Positions 49,481-58,994 are shown, numbered from the stretch's first letter. The stretch: 64,000 bases of DNA from Bosea vestrisii (GCF_030144325.1 NZ_CP126307.1:5236001-5300000); one strand, 5' to 3'. A program made the numbers and translations. Notes: generated from the letters alone by a model not told the origin.

Positions 49481-50161
49481 CTAGCGCCGGTCGAGGAGGC
49501 GATGCGCCGTCGCATGCAGCTCGTCGAGCTGACTCGAAATATCGAGCGCGATCAGGCCCATCTCGCGCTCATCGGCCGTCCTGCGGACATAGAGCGGCTC
49601 CGACCAGAGGATGCAGCCACGACCGAAGGGCAGGGCGATGCTGGCCTTGTCCCAGTTGTCGAGCTCGACACGTGCGCTGGTCACCGCGGCGAAGAGATAG
49701 ATCGGCCGGCCCGTGGCGCGTGCGAGCTGGACCGCGCCCGCTCCGGCGACGCGCGCGACCTTCGGAACGTCGGCGGTGAGGAGGAGGCTGGTGCCGCCGC
49801 GCAGTGCCTCACGCATCTCGAAGAAGGCGGGAATGGCGCGCTTGGCCTGGATCTTCGCGGGGCTCTGCGTGCCCGAACCGCGGATGACCTGGAAACCGGC
49901 CCGCCCCACCACCGAGGCCACCACCGATCCGTCGAAATGCAGCGAGGCCAGGATCGCGACCTGCGATGCCCCGTCCAGCGCCGCCAGGCTCAGCATCTGC
50001 TGGCCGTGCCAGGTCAGCGCGATGAAAGGCTCACGGCTGCGCTCCCACGGCCTGGCGCCCGGGATAGCCGGCTTGAAGCGGGTCGTTCGCTGGACGAAAT
50101 CGAGATAGGCGTGCAAGGCGCGGCCGGCGAGCGCCGCAGATTGCCCATTGCCGAATCGCAT
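49481..50161 (-). CDS. lysophospholipid acyltransferase family protein (DUF374)
   Basis: Protein of 226 residues from the DUF374 group, membrane-linked acyltransferase-like. It shows FIALTWHGQQMLSLAALDG with the W-H-G motif, VAILASLHFDGSVVASVVGR and RGSGTQSPAKIQAKRAIPAF, matching the usual S-x-x-x-D-G and G-S-x-x-x-x-G pattern. ATG 50161 has GGAG. Substrate is unknown; some members act in lipid A or lipopeptide acylation. Confidence 0.82.
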   Translation of the reverse strand: MRFGNGQSAALAGRALHAYLDFVQRTTRFKPAIPGARPWERSREPFIALTWHGQQMLSLAALDGASQVAILASLHFDGSVVASVVGRAGFQVIRGSGTQSPAKIQAKRAIPAFFEMREALRGGTSLLLTADVPKVARVAGAGAVQLARATGRPIYLFAAVTSARVELDNWDKASIALPFGRGCILWSEPLYVRRTADEREMGLIALDISSQLDELHATAHRLLDRR

Positions 50162-50301
50162 GATCCGAACTCCACGGTGGCCCCGGGGGAGTGGTCGTTG
50201 CGTCGGCTTGCTCGAACATTGCGCGGCCCTGCGGCCGCCGCGCGCGTTTCGTTCGATCGGTGTCGATCGAACGAAAAGAACCCGCGCAGAATCAAAAAAC
50301 G

Positions 50302-51044
50302 TCAGCGCATCATGAACTTGACGATACGGGCGACGAACGCCTCGTCCTGCCCGGCAAAGCCGTGATGAGCGCTGGCATGGCAAGGATTGCCCTCGTCTGC
50401 CTGCCCGCCGCTGATCCACTCGACCTGAGCGCGGCCGCCGGCCCAGGCCTTGAAGGGCGCGACGCCGGCAGGCAGGGTCCAGCGGCAGCGATCTTCGCGA
50501 TGGTGCAGAGCGAGCGTTCGCGGCAGCCGGTTCGGCGTCCCCAGAATGCTCTGGACGGTGTCGTCGGGCCCGGACGCCTTGCTGAGGAAGCCAGAGGTCA
50601 GGACGAGCCTGTCCGGTGTGGCGCCGTCCACGAGCCCATGGGCGGCACGCTGCGTGCCCTTGCTGGTGGCGATCACGATGACCGGGCGCTTGATCGCCGC
50701 CATGTGATCGACCGCAGCGGAGAGGTTCGTCCCGAGCTCGGCGAGAAGCACATTGTAGCCCTGCGCCACGAACGCATCCCGGTTGCGGATCAGGACGTTG
50801 TCTCCTGCTTTCCCGAAACGCGCGCCGCTTCCGACCTCGAGGCGGCCGTCGCCGCCGGTCAGGACGATCACGCTGCCCTTGGGGTTTGGAGCGCGGATGA
50901 GGATGCTGCGGACCCCCTGATCGTGACGGTCTCGCCGCCCCTGACCGTAACCGCCGTTTCGGCCCAAGCCGGCCGGGCGGCGAGGCACAAGGCCATCGCG
51001 AGGGCGCCGAGCGCGCGCGAGGCGCGCTGCTGTAATCCGAACAT
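50302..51044 (-). pseudogene. exported alpha/beta-hydrolase-like protein with frameshift in a G tract
   Basis: ATG 51044 opens a signal peptide (FGLQQRASRALGALAMALCL to ARPAWA) and continues ETAVTVRGGETVTIRG, then loses homology. The hydrolase part (VRSILIRAPNPKGSVIVLTG, PVIVIATSKGTQRAAHG with the Ser elbow, LVLTSGFLSKASGPDDT, to the stop at 50302) is in another frame. The change falls at a run of five G near 50930 on the complementary strand; a sixth G gives TIRGVRSILIRAPNPKG without a break. Probably one gene of about 247 residues. May be a sequence error. Confidence 0.65.
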
Positions 51045-51384
51045 GTTATCTGTCACCCATTCACCTGAAGCGGCGCAGGAGTTCGCGACTCGACGGTGCC
51101 GCGCCCGCGCCCTCCGCCCAGGATTCGGTGGCAACATTGCAGGAAAAGTGCGGCCCGCTTCTCACTGGCATTCCGACTGCTTCCGTGGCACCGGAGAGGT
51201 GCGCAGTTACCGCAATTCACCCTGCGCCGCTCCCGCGCAGGGTATTCCCGCTATTCGCCTACCGCGCGATGACAGGCGCATCCGGGCTGCTACGTTGTAT
51301 CTGACAAGACACAGCGCAGACGCCGGCGGGGCCGCGGGGCCGGCCGAGCGTCGCGCAGACACGTTCAACAGGAAGGAAGCTCCC
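51045..51384. promoter_or_regulatory. intergenic region, promoter of the aldehyde dehydrogenase gene
   Basis: 340 bases, divergent between the hydrolase and aldehyde dehydrogenase genes. No gene or striking repeat is visible. The strong AGGAAGGA ribosome site ends it. Confidence 0.35.
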
Positions 51385-52818
51385 ATGTCTCATGCTCTCC
51401 AGTTTTACATCGACGGCGTGTGGGTCGACCCCGCCGCCGGGTTGAAGACCCTGGATGTGATCGATCCTTCGACCGAGGAGGCCTTTGCGCAGATCGCGCT
51501 CGGCAGCGAGGCGGATGTCGACAAGGCCGTCGCGGCGGCGCGCGCCGCCTTTCCGGCCTTCGCCGCGACCTCGAAGCAGGAGCGCCTGGCGCTGATGCGG
51601 CGCCTGCTCGAAGCCTACAAGGCGCGCTATGCCGATATCGCGAACGCGCTGTCGCAGGAGATGGGCGCACCGAAGGAGCTGGCTCACCGGGCACAGGCCG
51701 CGATGGGCACCGGGCATCTCGCCAAGATGATCGAGACGCTGGAGAATTTCGAGTTCGAGGAGCTGCGCGGCACCACCCTGATCGCCAAGGAGCCGATCGG
51801 TGTGGTGGGCATGATCACGCCCTGGAACTGGCCGCTGAACCAGATCATGTGCAAGGTCGCGCCGGCTCTCGCCGCCGGCTGCACCATGGTGTTGAAGCCA
51901 AGCGAGATCGCCCCGATGAATGCGATCATCTTCGCCGAGGTGATGCACGAGGCCGGCGTGCCCAAGGGCGTGTTCAACCTGGTCAACGGCGACGGCCCGA
52001 CCGTCGGCGAGGCGATCTCGCGCCATCCCGGCGTCGACATGGTCTCCTTCACCGGTTCGACCCGCGCCGGCATCCTGGTCGCCAAGGCAGCAGCCGACAC
52101 GGTCAAGCGCGTGCATCAGGAGCTCGGCGGCAAGTCGGCCAACATCCTGCTCGACGACGTCGACCTGAAGCGGGCCGTGAAGCTCGGCGTGGAGAGCGTC
52201 ATGCGCAACTCCGGCCAGTCCTGCAACGCGCCGACGCGGATGTTCGTGCCGGCCAGGCTGCACGATGAGGCGATCGCCATCGCCAGGTCGACGGCCGAGC
52301 CGCTCAAGGTCGGGACGCCGTCCGAGGCGGATACCTTCCTCGGCCCGGTCGTCAGCGAAATCCAGTTCGACAAGATCCAGCGTCTCATCGAGAGCGGCGT
52401 CAGCGAAGGTGCGACGCTGGTCGTGGGCGGTCCCGGCCGGCCGGAACATCTCAACCGCGGCTACTATGTCCGGCCGACCGTCTTCGCCAACGTCACGGAC
52501 GACATGACGATCGCGCGCGAGGAGATTTTCGGGCCCGTGCTCTCGATCCTGCCTTACGAGAGCGAGGACGAAGTGGTCGCGCGGGCGAACGACACGCCTT
52601 ACGGGCTTGCCTCCTACGTCCAGTCCGGCTCGCTCGAGCGGGCGCGCAAGGTCGCGGCGCAGATGCGTTCCGGCAACGTCTATATCAACTACCCCGCCTG
52701 GGACGCGGGTGCCCCGTTCGGCGGCTACAAGCAGTCCGGCAACGGCCGCGAATATGCCGATTTCGGCCTCGAGGAATTCCTCGAGATCAAGGGCACGGTC
52801 GGCTACGCCGCAGCCTGA
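51385..52818 (+). CDS. aldehyde dehydrogenase family protein
   Basis: NAD(P)-dependent dehydrogenase of 477 residues. NAD-binding GMITPWNWPLNQIMCKVAPA, the glutamate in VHQELGGKSANILLDD, catalytic cysteine in RNSGQSCNAPTRMFVP, and FGPVLSILPYESED near the C-terminus. Length and motif order match generic class 3 or betaine-type enzymes. The start ATG has AGGAAGGA. Monocistronic with a clear terminator. Substrate unknown. Confidence 0.9.
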   Translation: MSHALQFYIDGVWVDPAAGLKTLDVIDPSTEEAFAQIALGSEADVDKAVAAARAAFPAFAATSKQERLALMRRLLEAYKARYADIANALSQEMGAPKELAHRAQAAMGTGHLAKMIETLENFEFEELRGTTLIAKEPIGVVGMITPWNWPLNQIMCKVAPALAAGCTMVLKPSEIAPMNAIIFAEVMHEAGVPKGVFNLVNGDGPTVGEAISRHPGVDMVSFTGSTRAGILVAKAAADTVKRVHQELGGKSANILLDDVDLKRAVKLGVESVMRNSGQSCNAPTRMFVPARLHDEAIAIARSTAEPLKVGTPSEADTFLGPVVSEIQFDKIQRLIESGVSEGATLVVGGPGRPEHLNRGYYVRPTVFANVTDDMTIAREEIFGPVLSILPYESEDEVVARANDTPYGLASYVQSGSLERARKVAAQMRSGNVYINYPAWDAGAPFGGYKQSGNGREYADFGLEEFLEIKGTVGYAAA

Positions 52819-52847
52819 TCGACGACCGCAACCAGCGCCTTCCAGAG

Positions 52848-52875
52848 ACCGCCGAGCCGATGCTCGGCGGTTTTT
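52848..52875 (+). terminator. rho-independent terminator after aldehyde dehydrogenase
   Basis: ACCGCCGAGC CGAT GCTCGGCGGT stem-loop followed by TTTT, 30 bases after the stop. Confidence 0.88.
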
Positions 52876-52990
52876 GCACGTCAGGGCGGCTGGAGGGGGC
52901 AGATCAGCGTGTGTCGCTTGTTCTGGAACCGGACGCTCTGAAGCGGCCGCTTCGGGAACGGTGCCTGCACTTCCCGATGTGCAGGCAGCC

Positions 52991-54393
52991 TCAAGATCGA
53001 GAGCGGCGGCGGCGAGGTCTGATAACCCGGCGATAGGCAGGATTCGCCGATAACAGGTGGCGGCCGAGGCTCGCAAGAAAGTCCACCTCCTCGGCCTTCA
53101 ACGTCAGCTTATTGTGCAGTTGCAGAATGCGGCTCCGGTCTTCGGGAGCCAGCACGTCGGACAACGATAGGCGTACCACCGTGACCTGCAGCTGGCTGCA
53201 ACTCGGCGCTACGATGTGGCAGCGCCAGCCGACCAGCCGCTCACGCCAAAGTGCCGTTTCCTGCTCGAGCGCGTCGAGGCTGGCACGGCTTGCATTGTCA
53301 ACCATTGCGTCGACCGAAGCCGTGACCGTGTCCGGTGCGTCCGGGCCGCTCGCGGCTTTTGACATGCCCCCGCCGACGCGCATCGATGCGTCGGCTACGA
53401 TGATGACGACGCGGCGCAGTTGCCGTGCAACCTCGGCCGGTATGAGCGCTGGCGGCGGCCGGTTCATCGATCGGATGAGGTTGCGGACAGCGAGATTGTC
53501 GACGAGGCCGCCGTCGAGCAGTTTGAGATAGTGCAGCTCAGGCTCGCTCGCATAGCGCGCCTGGGACGCTGTGATGTGCCGGCCGAAAGCCGAGCGCTCG
53601 GCTGAAGGGAGGCGGCGTTGCCTGGGAAAGGGCAGGTCGGGCTGAAATTCTCCAGCACTACGGGCGCGAACAGGACCGGCACTGCCGACGAGGCCGCTAC
53701 CGCATGCGCGAGTGGAAAGGCATCGTACTCGCTGCATATCGCCTGAAAGCTGTCGCGATCGAAGGAGAAGGGTGCGCGGTTGTAGAGCTCTGTCGCATGC
53801 AGGAGCAGCTTTGGCCGTCCGGCGTGGTCGAGGTCGCCGAGCGTCGCGCCATGATAGAGGTGCGTGTCGAGCCAGTCGGCCAATCCGGAAAGATCGTTGA
53901 CGCCCCCGCGATAGCCGCGCAGCAGATTTTCCGGCGTGAATGCGGTGCGAAGTGCTCCTTCGGGATCCTGGTCGAGGAAATCGCGCCGAAATGCGGGCAG
54001 GCCTCGTGGCCCATGCAAGGCGAAATGCGCCGCGAGAATGCCGCCGCCGGACACTCCCGCAATCGCGACGACCTCATCGGCCAGCGAGCGGCCAGCATGT
54101 CCTGGGGCCTGTTGCTCCGACAACTCCGACAGCACGCCATAGCCAAAGGCAGCTGAACGCGCCCCGCCGCCGGACAGGGCGACGATGAGCCCGGTCGCGC
54201 TGCCCTCGCTGATCGACGAGAACGACCGGGCAGACGTCGGCGCGAGAACGCGGCGCAGGTTCGAGGGCCTGTTGGCAGGGCTGGCGCAAGCGACGAGGCA
54301 GATTGCGAGCAGGGCGAACAGGACGAGCGTGGCAGCGGCGCGCCGAAGCAGCAGGTTGGTTGGGGCTGACCTGTGCGTTGGAGCAAGGGCCAT
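52991..54393 (-). pseudogene. patatin-like phospholipase lipoprotein with apparent frameshift
   Basis: N-terminal part from ATG 54393: leader with lipobox LLAICLVACAS, then the patatin domain ATGLIVALSGGGARSAAFGY (oxyanion G-G-G-x-R) and nucleophile elbow AIAGVSGGGILAAHFAL (G-x-S-x-G). It reads well to AVPVLFAPVVLENFSPTCPF near 53625. The remainder, with YLKLLDGGLVDNLAVRNLIR containing the catalytic D-G-G, is one frame away and runs to 52991. One inserted base near 53620-53632 (T3C3 tract) joins them into about 466 residues. All catalytic residues are retained, so an assembly error is plausible. Confidence 0.72.
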
Positions 54394-54623
54394 GTCGCGC
54401 ACTCTCCGCTGCGCGACACCGATTCTCCTGGTGCTTGGCGAGCGAAGAACGTCTCGCCAGTCCTCATTGTCCGAGCATTGCCGCCATCGCTGGCGAGCCG
54501 ATGCACCCATGGGCCGAGAAGGGCGCAGCTTCCGCTTCGGACATGAGCCGCGTGCAGATGCTGGCGCAAAGCCCTCTCAGCGTGCGGCGACGCGGTCCGG
54601 CTGCAACGAGATTCTGGAGGAAA

Positions 54624-54698
54624 TGGTGGGCGGCACAGGGATCGAACCTGTGACCCCTCCCGTGTGAAGGGAGTGCTCTACCGCTGAGCTAGCCGCCC
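54624..54698 (-). tRNA. tRNA-Val (anticodon CAC)
   Basis: Reading the minus strand: acceptor GGGCGGC pairs with GCCGCCC, D-arm GCTCAGCGGTAGAGC, anticodon arm CTCCC TTCACAC GGGAG with CAC, T-arm CACAG GTTCGATC CTGTG, discriminator A and an encoded CCA. All arms are intact. It lies between the patatin-like gene and gph. Confidence 0.95.
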
Positions 54699-54734
54699 GG
54701 ACCGCGCTGTTCCTAGTGGGGACAGCTTGCGCCG

Positions 54735-55433
54735 TCAAGAATGCGCGGCGAGCGCCGGCTCGCGGTTGGTCAGCCGGCGCACTGCGTCCGGAAGTTCATT
54801 GAAGTGCTGGATCACCAGATCGGGCTCCAGACTCTCCACCGGCACGTCGGTATAGCCGAACGGCACGCACACCACCGGGATCCCCGCAGCGCGCGCCGTG
54901 CTCACATCGGTACGCGAATCGCCGACCATCACCGCGCGTGCCGGATCGGCGCCGGCCTCGGCGATGGTCTGGGTCAGATGGCGTGGATCGGGCTTGAAGA
55001 AGGGGAAGCTGTCGCGCCCTGCGATCGCCGCGAAACGTCCGGTAATGCCGAAATGGTCGAGGATGAGCCGCGTGTGCAGGATCGGCTTGTTGGTGCAGAC
55101 GGCGAAGACGAAGCCATCGGCCGCGAGCGCATCAAGCGCGGCGGTCACGCCGTCATGGACGTAAGAGTCCTTCGCGACGGCGCCGGCATAGATCACCAGG
55201 AAGTCCTCGAACAATTGCTCGAGCTTTTCGGTATCGAGCGGCTTGCCGCTGACCTTGAAGCCGCGCTCGATGAGCGCCCGCGCACCGGCGCCAACCAGTT
55301 CGCGCGCCCGCTCGATCGGCAGCGCCGGCAGCCCCTCCCTTTCGAGAATGACATTGAGCGTGTGCATGATGTCGGGAGCGGTCTCGGCGAGGGTGCCGTC
55401 GAGATCGAAGACGACGATCGGGGGCAGGGACAT
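54735..55433 (-). CDS. gph: phosphoglycolate phosphatase
   Basis: HAD-superfamily hydrolase of 232 residues that removes phosphate from 2-phosphoglycolate. Motif I VVFDLDGTLAETAPDIMHTL, motif II FAVCTNKP, motif III FKPDPRHL and motif IV VMVGDSRTDVSTARAAGIPV are all present, with the small helical cap of the Gph group between I and II. ATG 55433 starts directly at MSLPPIVVFDLDGT. Many related HAD enzymes exist, so the exact substrate carries modest doubt. Confidence 0.87.
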   Translation of the reverse strand: MSLPPIVVFDLDGTLAETAPDIMHTLNVILEREGLPALPIERARELVGAGARALIERGFKVSGKPLDTEKLEQLFEDFLVIYAGAVAKDSYVHDGVTAALDALAADGFVFAVCTNKPILHTRLILDHFGITGRFAAIAGRDSFPFFKPDPRHLTQTIAEAGADPARAVMVGDSRTDVSTARAAGIPVVCVPFGYTDVPVESLEPDLVIQHFNELPDAVRRLTNREPALAAHS

Positions 55434-55598
55434 GAGCGATCCTGTGACGTGGTACCCGCATAAAGGCAGGGATATGCCGGTTGGCAAGGGCGCTTCGGCC
55501 ACAGCCGCTTCATCTCGTCGTGACCCTGCCGCAATCGCGGTGATACGGCTTGCCCGGCATGATAGGGTTCGGGCGAATCGTCAAAAGGGGTCGCAGCG

Positions 55599-56000
55599 GT
55601 GCCGAAACTGTCGAGCTGTTCCAGAAGCTCCCTTAGCCGCTCCTTTGCCCGGGCGCTGAGCGCCGGCCTGTTCGTCTTGCCGGCTTTCGGCGCGGCGTTG
55701 GCTGCGCCGTTCGAGTTCGCGCCCGCGCCGCAGACCGACCTCAATCGTGTCTATCGCATCGACAAGGCGACAGGCGAGGTCGGCGCCTGCCAGTTCCAGC
55801 TCAAGGAGGGCGGCGTCGGCGTCACCGTCTGCTTCCCGGCGGGCGAGGGGGCCGGCCCGCAGGCGCCGAGCGACTATTTGCTCATCCCTTCGCGCCATGA
55901 GCGCGAGGGCGGCATCTTCCGCGCCAATGTCCGCACCGGTGAGCTCAGCGTCTGCTACGTCTTCGACGACAAGGTCGTCTGCACGCCGATGGTGAAATAG
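55599..56000 (+). CDS. secreted hypothetical protein, 133 aa
   Basis: Exported protein. Leader from GTG 55599 ends near AALAAP; mature domain NRVYRIDKATGEVGACQFQL and FRANVRTGELSVCYVFDDKV contains two similar beta motifs, each with G-E-(V/L)-(G/S)-(A/V)-C, suggesting an internal duplication with paired cysteines. AGGGG precedes the GTG. No known family is claimed. Divergent from gph. Confidence 0.65.
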   Translation: MPKLSSCSRSSLSRSFARALSAGLFVLPAFGAALAAPFEFAPAPQTDLNRVYRIDKATGEVGACQFQLKEGGVGVTVCFPAGEGAGPQAPSDYLLIPSRHEREGGIFRANVRTGELSVCYVFDDKVVCTPMVK

Positions 56001-56133
56001 CGGCTGCGGCCGGGCTGGTGGCCGAACAGTAACTGCAATCTGCCCACCGCCTGCATGCGGCGTTTTGCTATCGGCAAGCGCTCTCCGAGCGTGCTAGAGC
56101 CCGGGCAACCCGTTCATGACGCCGGAGGCTCGC

Positions 56134-57585
56134 ATGCTCACGCTCAAGGATCCCTCGCTGCTGCGCGCGCAGTGCCATGTCGACGGCGCCTGGATCGGCG
56201 AGGGCGTCGATGTTGTCGACAATCCGGCGACGGGCGAGGTGCTGGCCAAGGTGCCGCGCTTCGGCGCTGACGAGACCACCGCTGCCGTCGAGGCCGCCTC
56301 GCGCGCCTTCAAGCCCTGGGCCAAGAAATCAGCCAAGGAGCGCTCGGTCATCCTGCGCAAATGGTTCGATCTGATCATGGCGAACCAGGAGGACCTGGCG
56401 CAGATCATGACGGCCGAGCAGGGCAAGCCGCTGAGCGAAGCCCGCGGCGAGGTCGCCTATGCCGCCTCCTTCGTCGAGTTCTATGCCGAGGAAGCCAAGC
56501 GCATCTATGGCGAGACCATTCCCTCGCCCTTCCCGAATTCACGCATCATCGTCGCCAAGCAGCCGGTCGGCGTCTGCGCTGCGATCACGCCGTGGAACTT
56601 CCCGGCGGCGATGATCACCCGCAAATGCGCGCCGGGCCTGGCGGCGGGCTGCACCTTCGTGGTCAAGCCTGCTCCCGACACCCCGCTGACCGCGCTGGCG
56701 CTGGTCGCGCTCGCCGAGCAGGCCGGCTTCCCCAAGGGCGTCATCAACATCGTCACGGGCGATGCGGTCGCGATCGGCGGCGTGATGACCAGCCATCCGG
56801 CGGTGCGCTTCATCGGCTTCACCGGCTCGACCCCGGTCGGCAAGCTCTTGATGCAGCAGGCGGCCACGACTGTGAAGAAGGTCGGGCTCGAGCTCGGCGG
56901 CAACGCGCCCTTCATCGTCTTCGACGACGCCGATCTCGACAAGGCGGTCGAGGGCGCCATCATCGCCAAGTTCCGCAACATGGGGCAGACCTGCGTCTGC
57001 ACCAACCGCCTCTTCGTCCAGGACGGCATCCATGACGATTTCGTCGCGAAGTTCGCCGGCGAGGTCGCGAAGATGAAGGTCGGCAACGGCGTCGAGGTCG
57101 GCGTCGTGCAGGGGCCGCTGATCAACGAGCGCGCGATCGAGAAGGTCGAGCGCCATGTCGCCGACGCGGTCGCAGGCGGCGCCAAGGTGATGGTCGGCGG
57201 CAAGCGCCATGCGCTCGGCCGCACCTTCTACGAGCCGACGGTGATCTCTGGCGTCACCACCAAGATGCTGGTCACCCGCGAGGAGACCTTCGGGCCGATC
57301 GCGCCGGTCTATCGCTTCAAGAGCGAGGACGAGGTCGTCGCGATGGCGAACGATACGCCCTTCGGCCTTGCCGCCTATTTCTACACGAAAGATCTCGGCC
57401 GCGCCTTCCGCGTCGCGGAGGAGCTCGAATACGGCATGGTCGGCGTCAACTCGGCCATCCTCGGCACCGAGGTCGCGCCCTTCGGCGGCGTCAAGGAATC
57501 CGGCCTCGGCCGGGAGGGTTCGCTCCACGGCATCGAGGAGTTCGTCGAGATCAAGTACATGCTGATGGGTGGGCTCGGCGCGTGA
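56134..57585 (+). CDS. gabD: succinate-semialdehyde dehydrogenase
   Basis: NADP-dependent enzyme of 483 residues finishing the 4-aminobutyrate pathway: succinate semialdehyde to succinate. CAAITPWNFPAAMITRKCAP, LELGGNAPFIVFDDADLDKA with the catalytic Glu, and nucleophile FRNMGQTCVCTNRLFVQDG with an adjacent Cys pair, typical of GabD. Family tail FGGVKESGLGREGS. ATG 56134 fits GGAGG; ATG 56116 lies before that site. Translationally coupled to rpiA by GTGA. Confidence 0.92.
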   Translation: MLTLKDPSLLRAQCHVDGAWIGEGVDVVDNPATGEVLAKVPRFGADETTAAVEAASRAFKPWAKKSAKERSVILRKWFDLIMANQEDLAQIMTAEQGKPLSEARGEVAYAASFVEFYAEEAKRIYGETIPSPFPNSRIIVAKQPVGVCAAITPWNFPAAMITRKCAPGLAAGCTFVVKPAPDTPLTALALVALAEQAGFPKGVINIVTGDAVAIGGVMTSHPAVRFIGFTGSTPVGKLLMQQAATTVKKVGLELGGNAPFIVFDDADLDKAVEGAIIAKFRNMGQTCVCTNRLFVQDGIHDDFVAKFAGEVAKMKVGNGVEVGVVQGPLINERAIEKVERHVADAVAGGAKVMVGGKRHALGRTFYEPTVISGVTTKMLVTREETFGPIAPVYRFKSEDEVVAMANDTPFGLAAYFYTKDLGRAFRVAEELEYGMVGVNSAILGTEVAPFGGVKESGLGREGSLHGIEEFVEIKYMLMGGLGA

Positions 57586-58292
57586 GCGAGGATCTGAAGA
57601 AGGCCGCCGCGCTGGCGGCGCTGGAGCTGGTGCGGCCGGGCATGCGCCTCGGCCTCGGCACCGGCTCGACCGCGAAACTCTTCGTCGACGGGCTCGGGGC
57701 GAAGGTCGCCGCCGGCCTTGAGGTGCTTTGTGTCGCGACCTCGGAAGCAACGCAGGCGCAGGCGCTCGGTCTCGGTATCCCGATGTCGACCCTCGACGAG
57801 ACGCCCGAACTCGACCTGACCATCGACGGTGCCGACGAGCTCGACAGCGCCTTGCGCCTGATCAAAGGCGGCGGTGCCGCGCATCTGCGCGAGAAGATCG
57901 TCGCCGCCGCTTCGAAGCGCATGATCGTGATCGCCGATACCGGCAAGCAGGTCGAGACGCTCGGCCGCTTCCCGCTGCCGATCGAGGTCGTGCCCTTCGG
58001 GCTCGAAGCGACGCGCCGCGCGGTCGCCGCGGCGATCGCGTCGGCTGGCGCAAGAGGCGAGCTCGTTCTGCGCAAGCGCCCCGATGGCGGCGTGCTGCTG
58101 ACCGATGGCGGCCACTACATCCTCGACGCGCATCTTGGCCGGATCGAACTGCCCGAGGTGCTGGGCCTGGCGCTCAACCAGGTTCCCGGCGTGGTCGAGC
58201 ACGGTCTGTTTCTTGGACTCGCAACAGCGGCGTTCCTCGCCGGGGCCGACGGGGTGCGCGTCCTCGGCGATCCTGCCGCCGAGCGCCGTTGA
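57582..58292 (+). CDS. rpiA: ribose-5-phosphate isomerase A
   Basis: Pentose-phosphate enzyme of 236 residues interconverting ribose-5-P and ribulose-5-P. Motifs: LGLGTGSTAKLFVDGLG, TIDGADELDSALRLIKGGGA with catalytic Asp/Glu, and REKIVAAASKRMIVIADTGK. GTG 57582 overlaps the gabD stop (GTGA). Pairing of gabD with rpiA has no clear metabolic reason; compact packing is enough to explain it. Confidence 0.92.
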   Translation: MSEDLKKAAALAALELVRPGMRLGLGTGSTAKLFVDGLGAKVAAGLEVLCVATSEATQAQALGLGIPMSTLDETPELDLTIDGADELDSALRLIKGGGAAHLREKIVAAASKRMIVIADTGKQVETLGRFPLPIEVVPFGLEATRRAVAAAIASAGARGELVLRKRPDGGVLLTDGGHYILDAHLGRIELPEVLGLALNQVPGVVEHGLFLGLATAAFLAGADGVRVLGDPAAERR

Positions 58293-58310
58293 GACTAGCT
58301 TGACGACCTG

Positions 58311-58354
58311 ATCCGGCCGCAAAAGTGGTTTCCACTTTGGCTGGACATGTTCTA
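58311..58354. repeat. short dispersed intergenic repeat, copy A
   Basis: CCGGCCGCAAAAGTGGTTTC through GGACATGTTCTA has the form GCAAAAG-x-GG-x...GGA(A)CATG(C/T)TCTA also seen at 63785-63834. Such roughly 45-50 bp elements are widespread between alphaproteobacterial genes. Confidence 0.6.
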
Positions 58355-58445
58355 AGAGCGGCCGGCGGCTGCGTCCCGTCAGGGTCGTTGCCGCGTCAAG
58401 AGAATGAAATCGCCGCATCCGGGCGATCGACGAAGGGGTAACCGC

Positions 58446-58937
58446 ATGATCCGTCACAGCCTGGCAGGCGCGTTTCTTTCGCTGGCGTTGTTTATGGTGC
58501 CCGCGCTCGCGCAGCCGGCGCCGACGCCGGAGCATCTCAAGGTCGCCCGCGAGGTCGTGATTTCCTCCGGCCTGTCGCAATCCATCGAGTCGCTCTACTC
58601 CGAGTTCGTCGCAGGTGTCCGGCAGAATTTGACGACCCGGCCCGAGTTGAGGAAGGACACGGAGGAGGTCCTCGCCGCGCTCAAGCCGGAGGCGGATCTG
58701 CGCCGCGACGAGATGATCGACTCTTCGGCTCGGATCTTCGCCAGCAAGATGACGGAAGCCGATCTCAAGGAGGTCGCCGCCTTCTTCGCCTCGTCGGTCG
58801 GTCAGCGCTACAATTCCTTCCGTACGCAGGCGCTCGACGAGATATTCACTGTGCTGCAGCCCTGGAGCACGGCGACCAGCAACCGGCTCTACGATCTCTT
58901 CCAGGCCGAGATGCGCAAGCGCGGCCACCAGCTCTGA
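58446..58937 (+). CDS. DUF2059-domain secreted protein
   Basis: Exported helical protein of 163 residues. Signal peptide to ALAQPA; DUF2059 domain with EHLKVAREVVISSGLSQSIE, FASKMTEADLKEVAAFFASS and VGQRYNSFRTQALDEI, matching the family's F-(T/S)-x-x-(E/D)-L-x-x-(L/V)-x-x-F-(Y/F)-x-S-x-x-G pattern. ATG 58446 has AAGGGG. Function unknown, often periplasmic. Confidence 0.87.
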   Translation: MIRHSLAGAFLSLALFMVPALAQPAPTPEHLKVAREVVISSGLSQSIESLYSEFVAGVRQNLTTRPELRKDTEEVLAALKPEADLRRDEMIDSSARIFASKMTEADLKEVAAFFASSVGQRYNSFRTQALDEIFTVLQPWSTATSNRLYDLFQAEMRKRGHQL

Positions 58938-58961
58938 GCTGCAAGTCTGGCTCTCGATAGG

Positions 58962-58994
58962 AAAAGGCCGCCGGCAAAACCGGCGGTCCTTTTC
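58962..58994. terminator. bidirectional terminator between DUF2059 and APC permease
   Basis: AAAAGGCCGCCGG CAAAA CCGGCGGTCCTTTT, a stem flanked by A and T runs, placed between convergent genes. Confidence 0.82.

Noticed and set aside
50191..51384. N-terminal extension of the aldehyde dehydrogenase by about 400 residues
   Set aside because: The extension lies antisense to the hydrolase and DUF374 genes and has no domain character; family length and ribosome site support ATG 51385.
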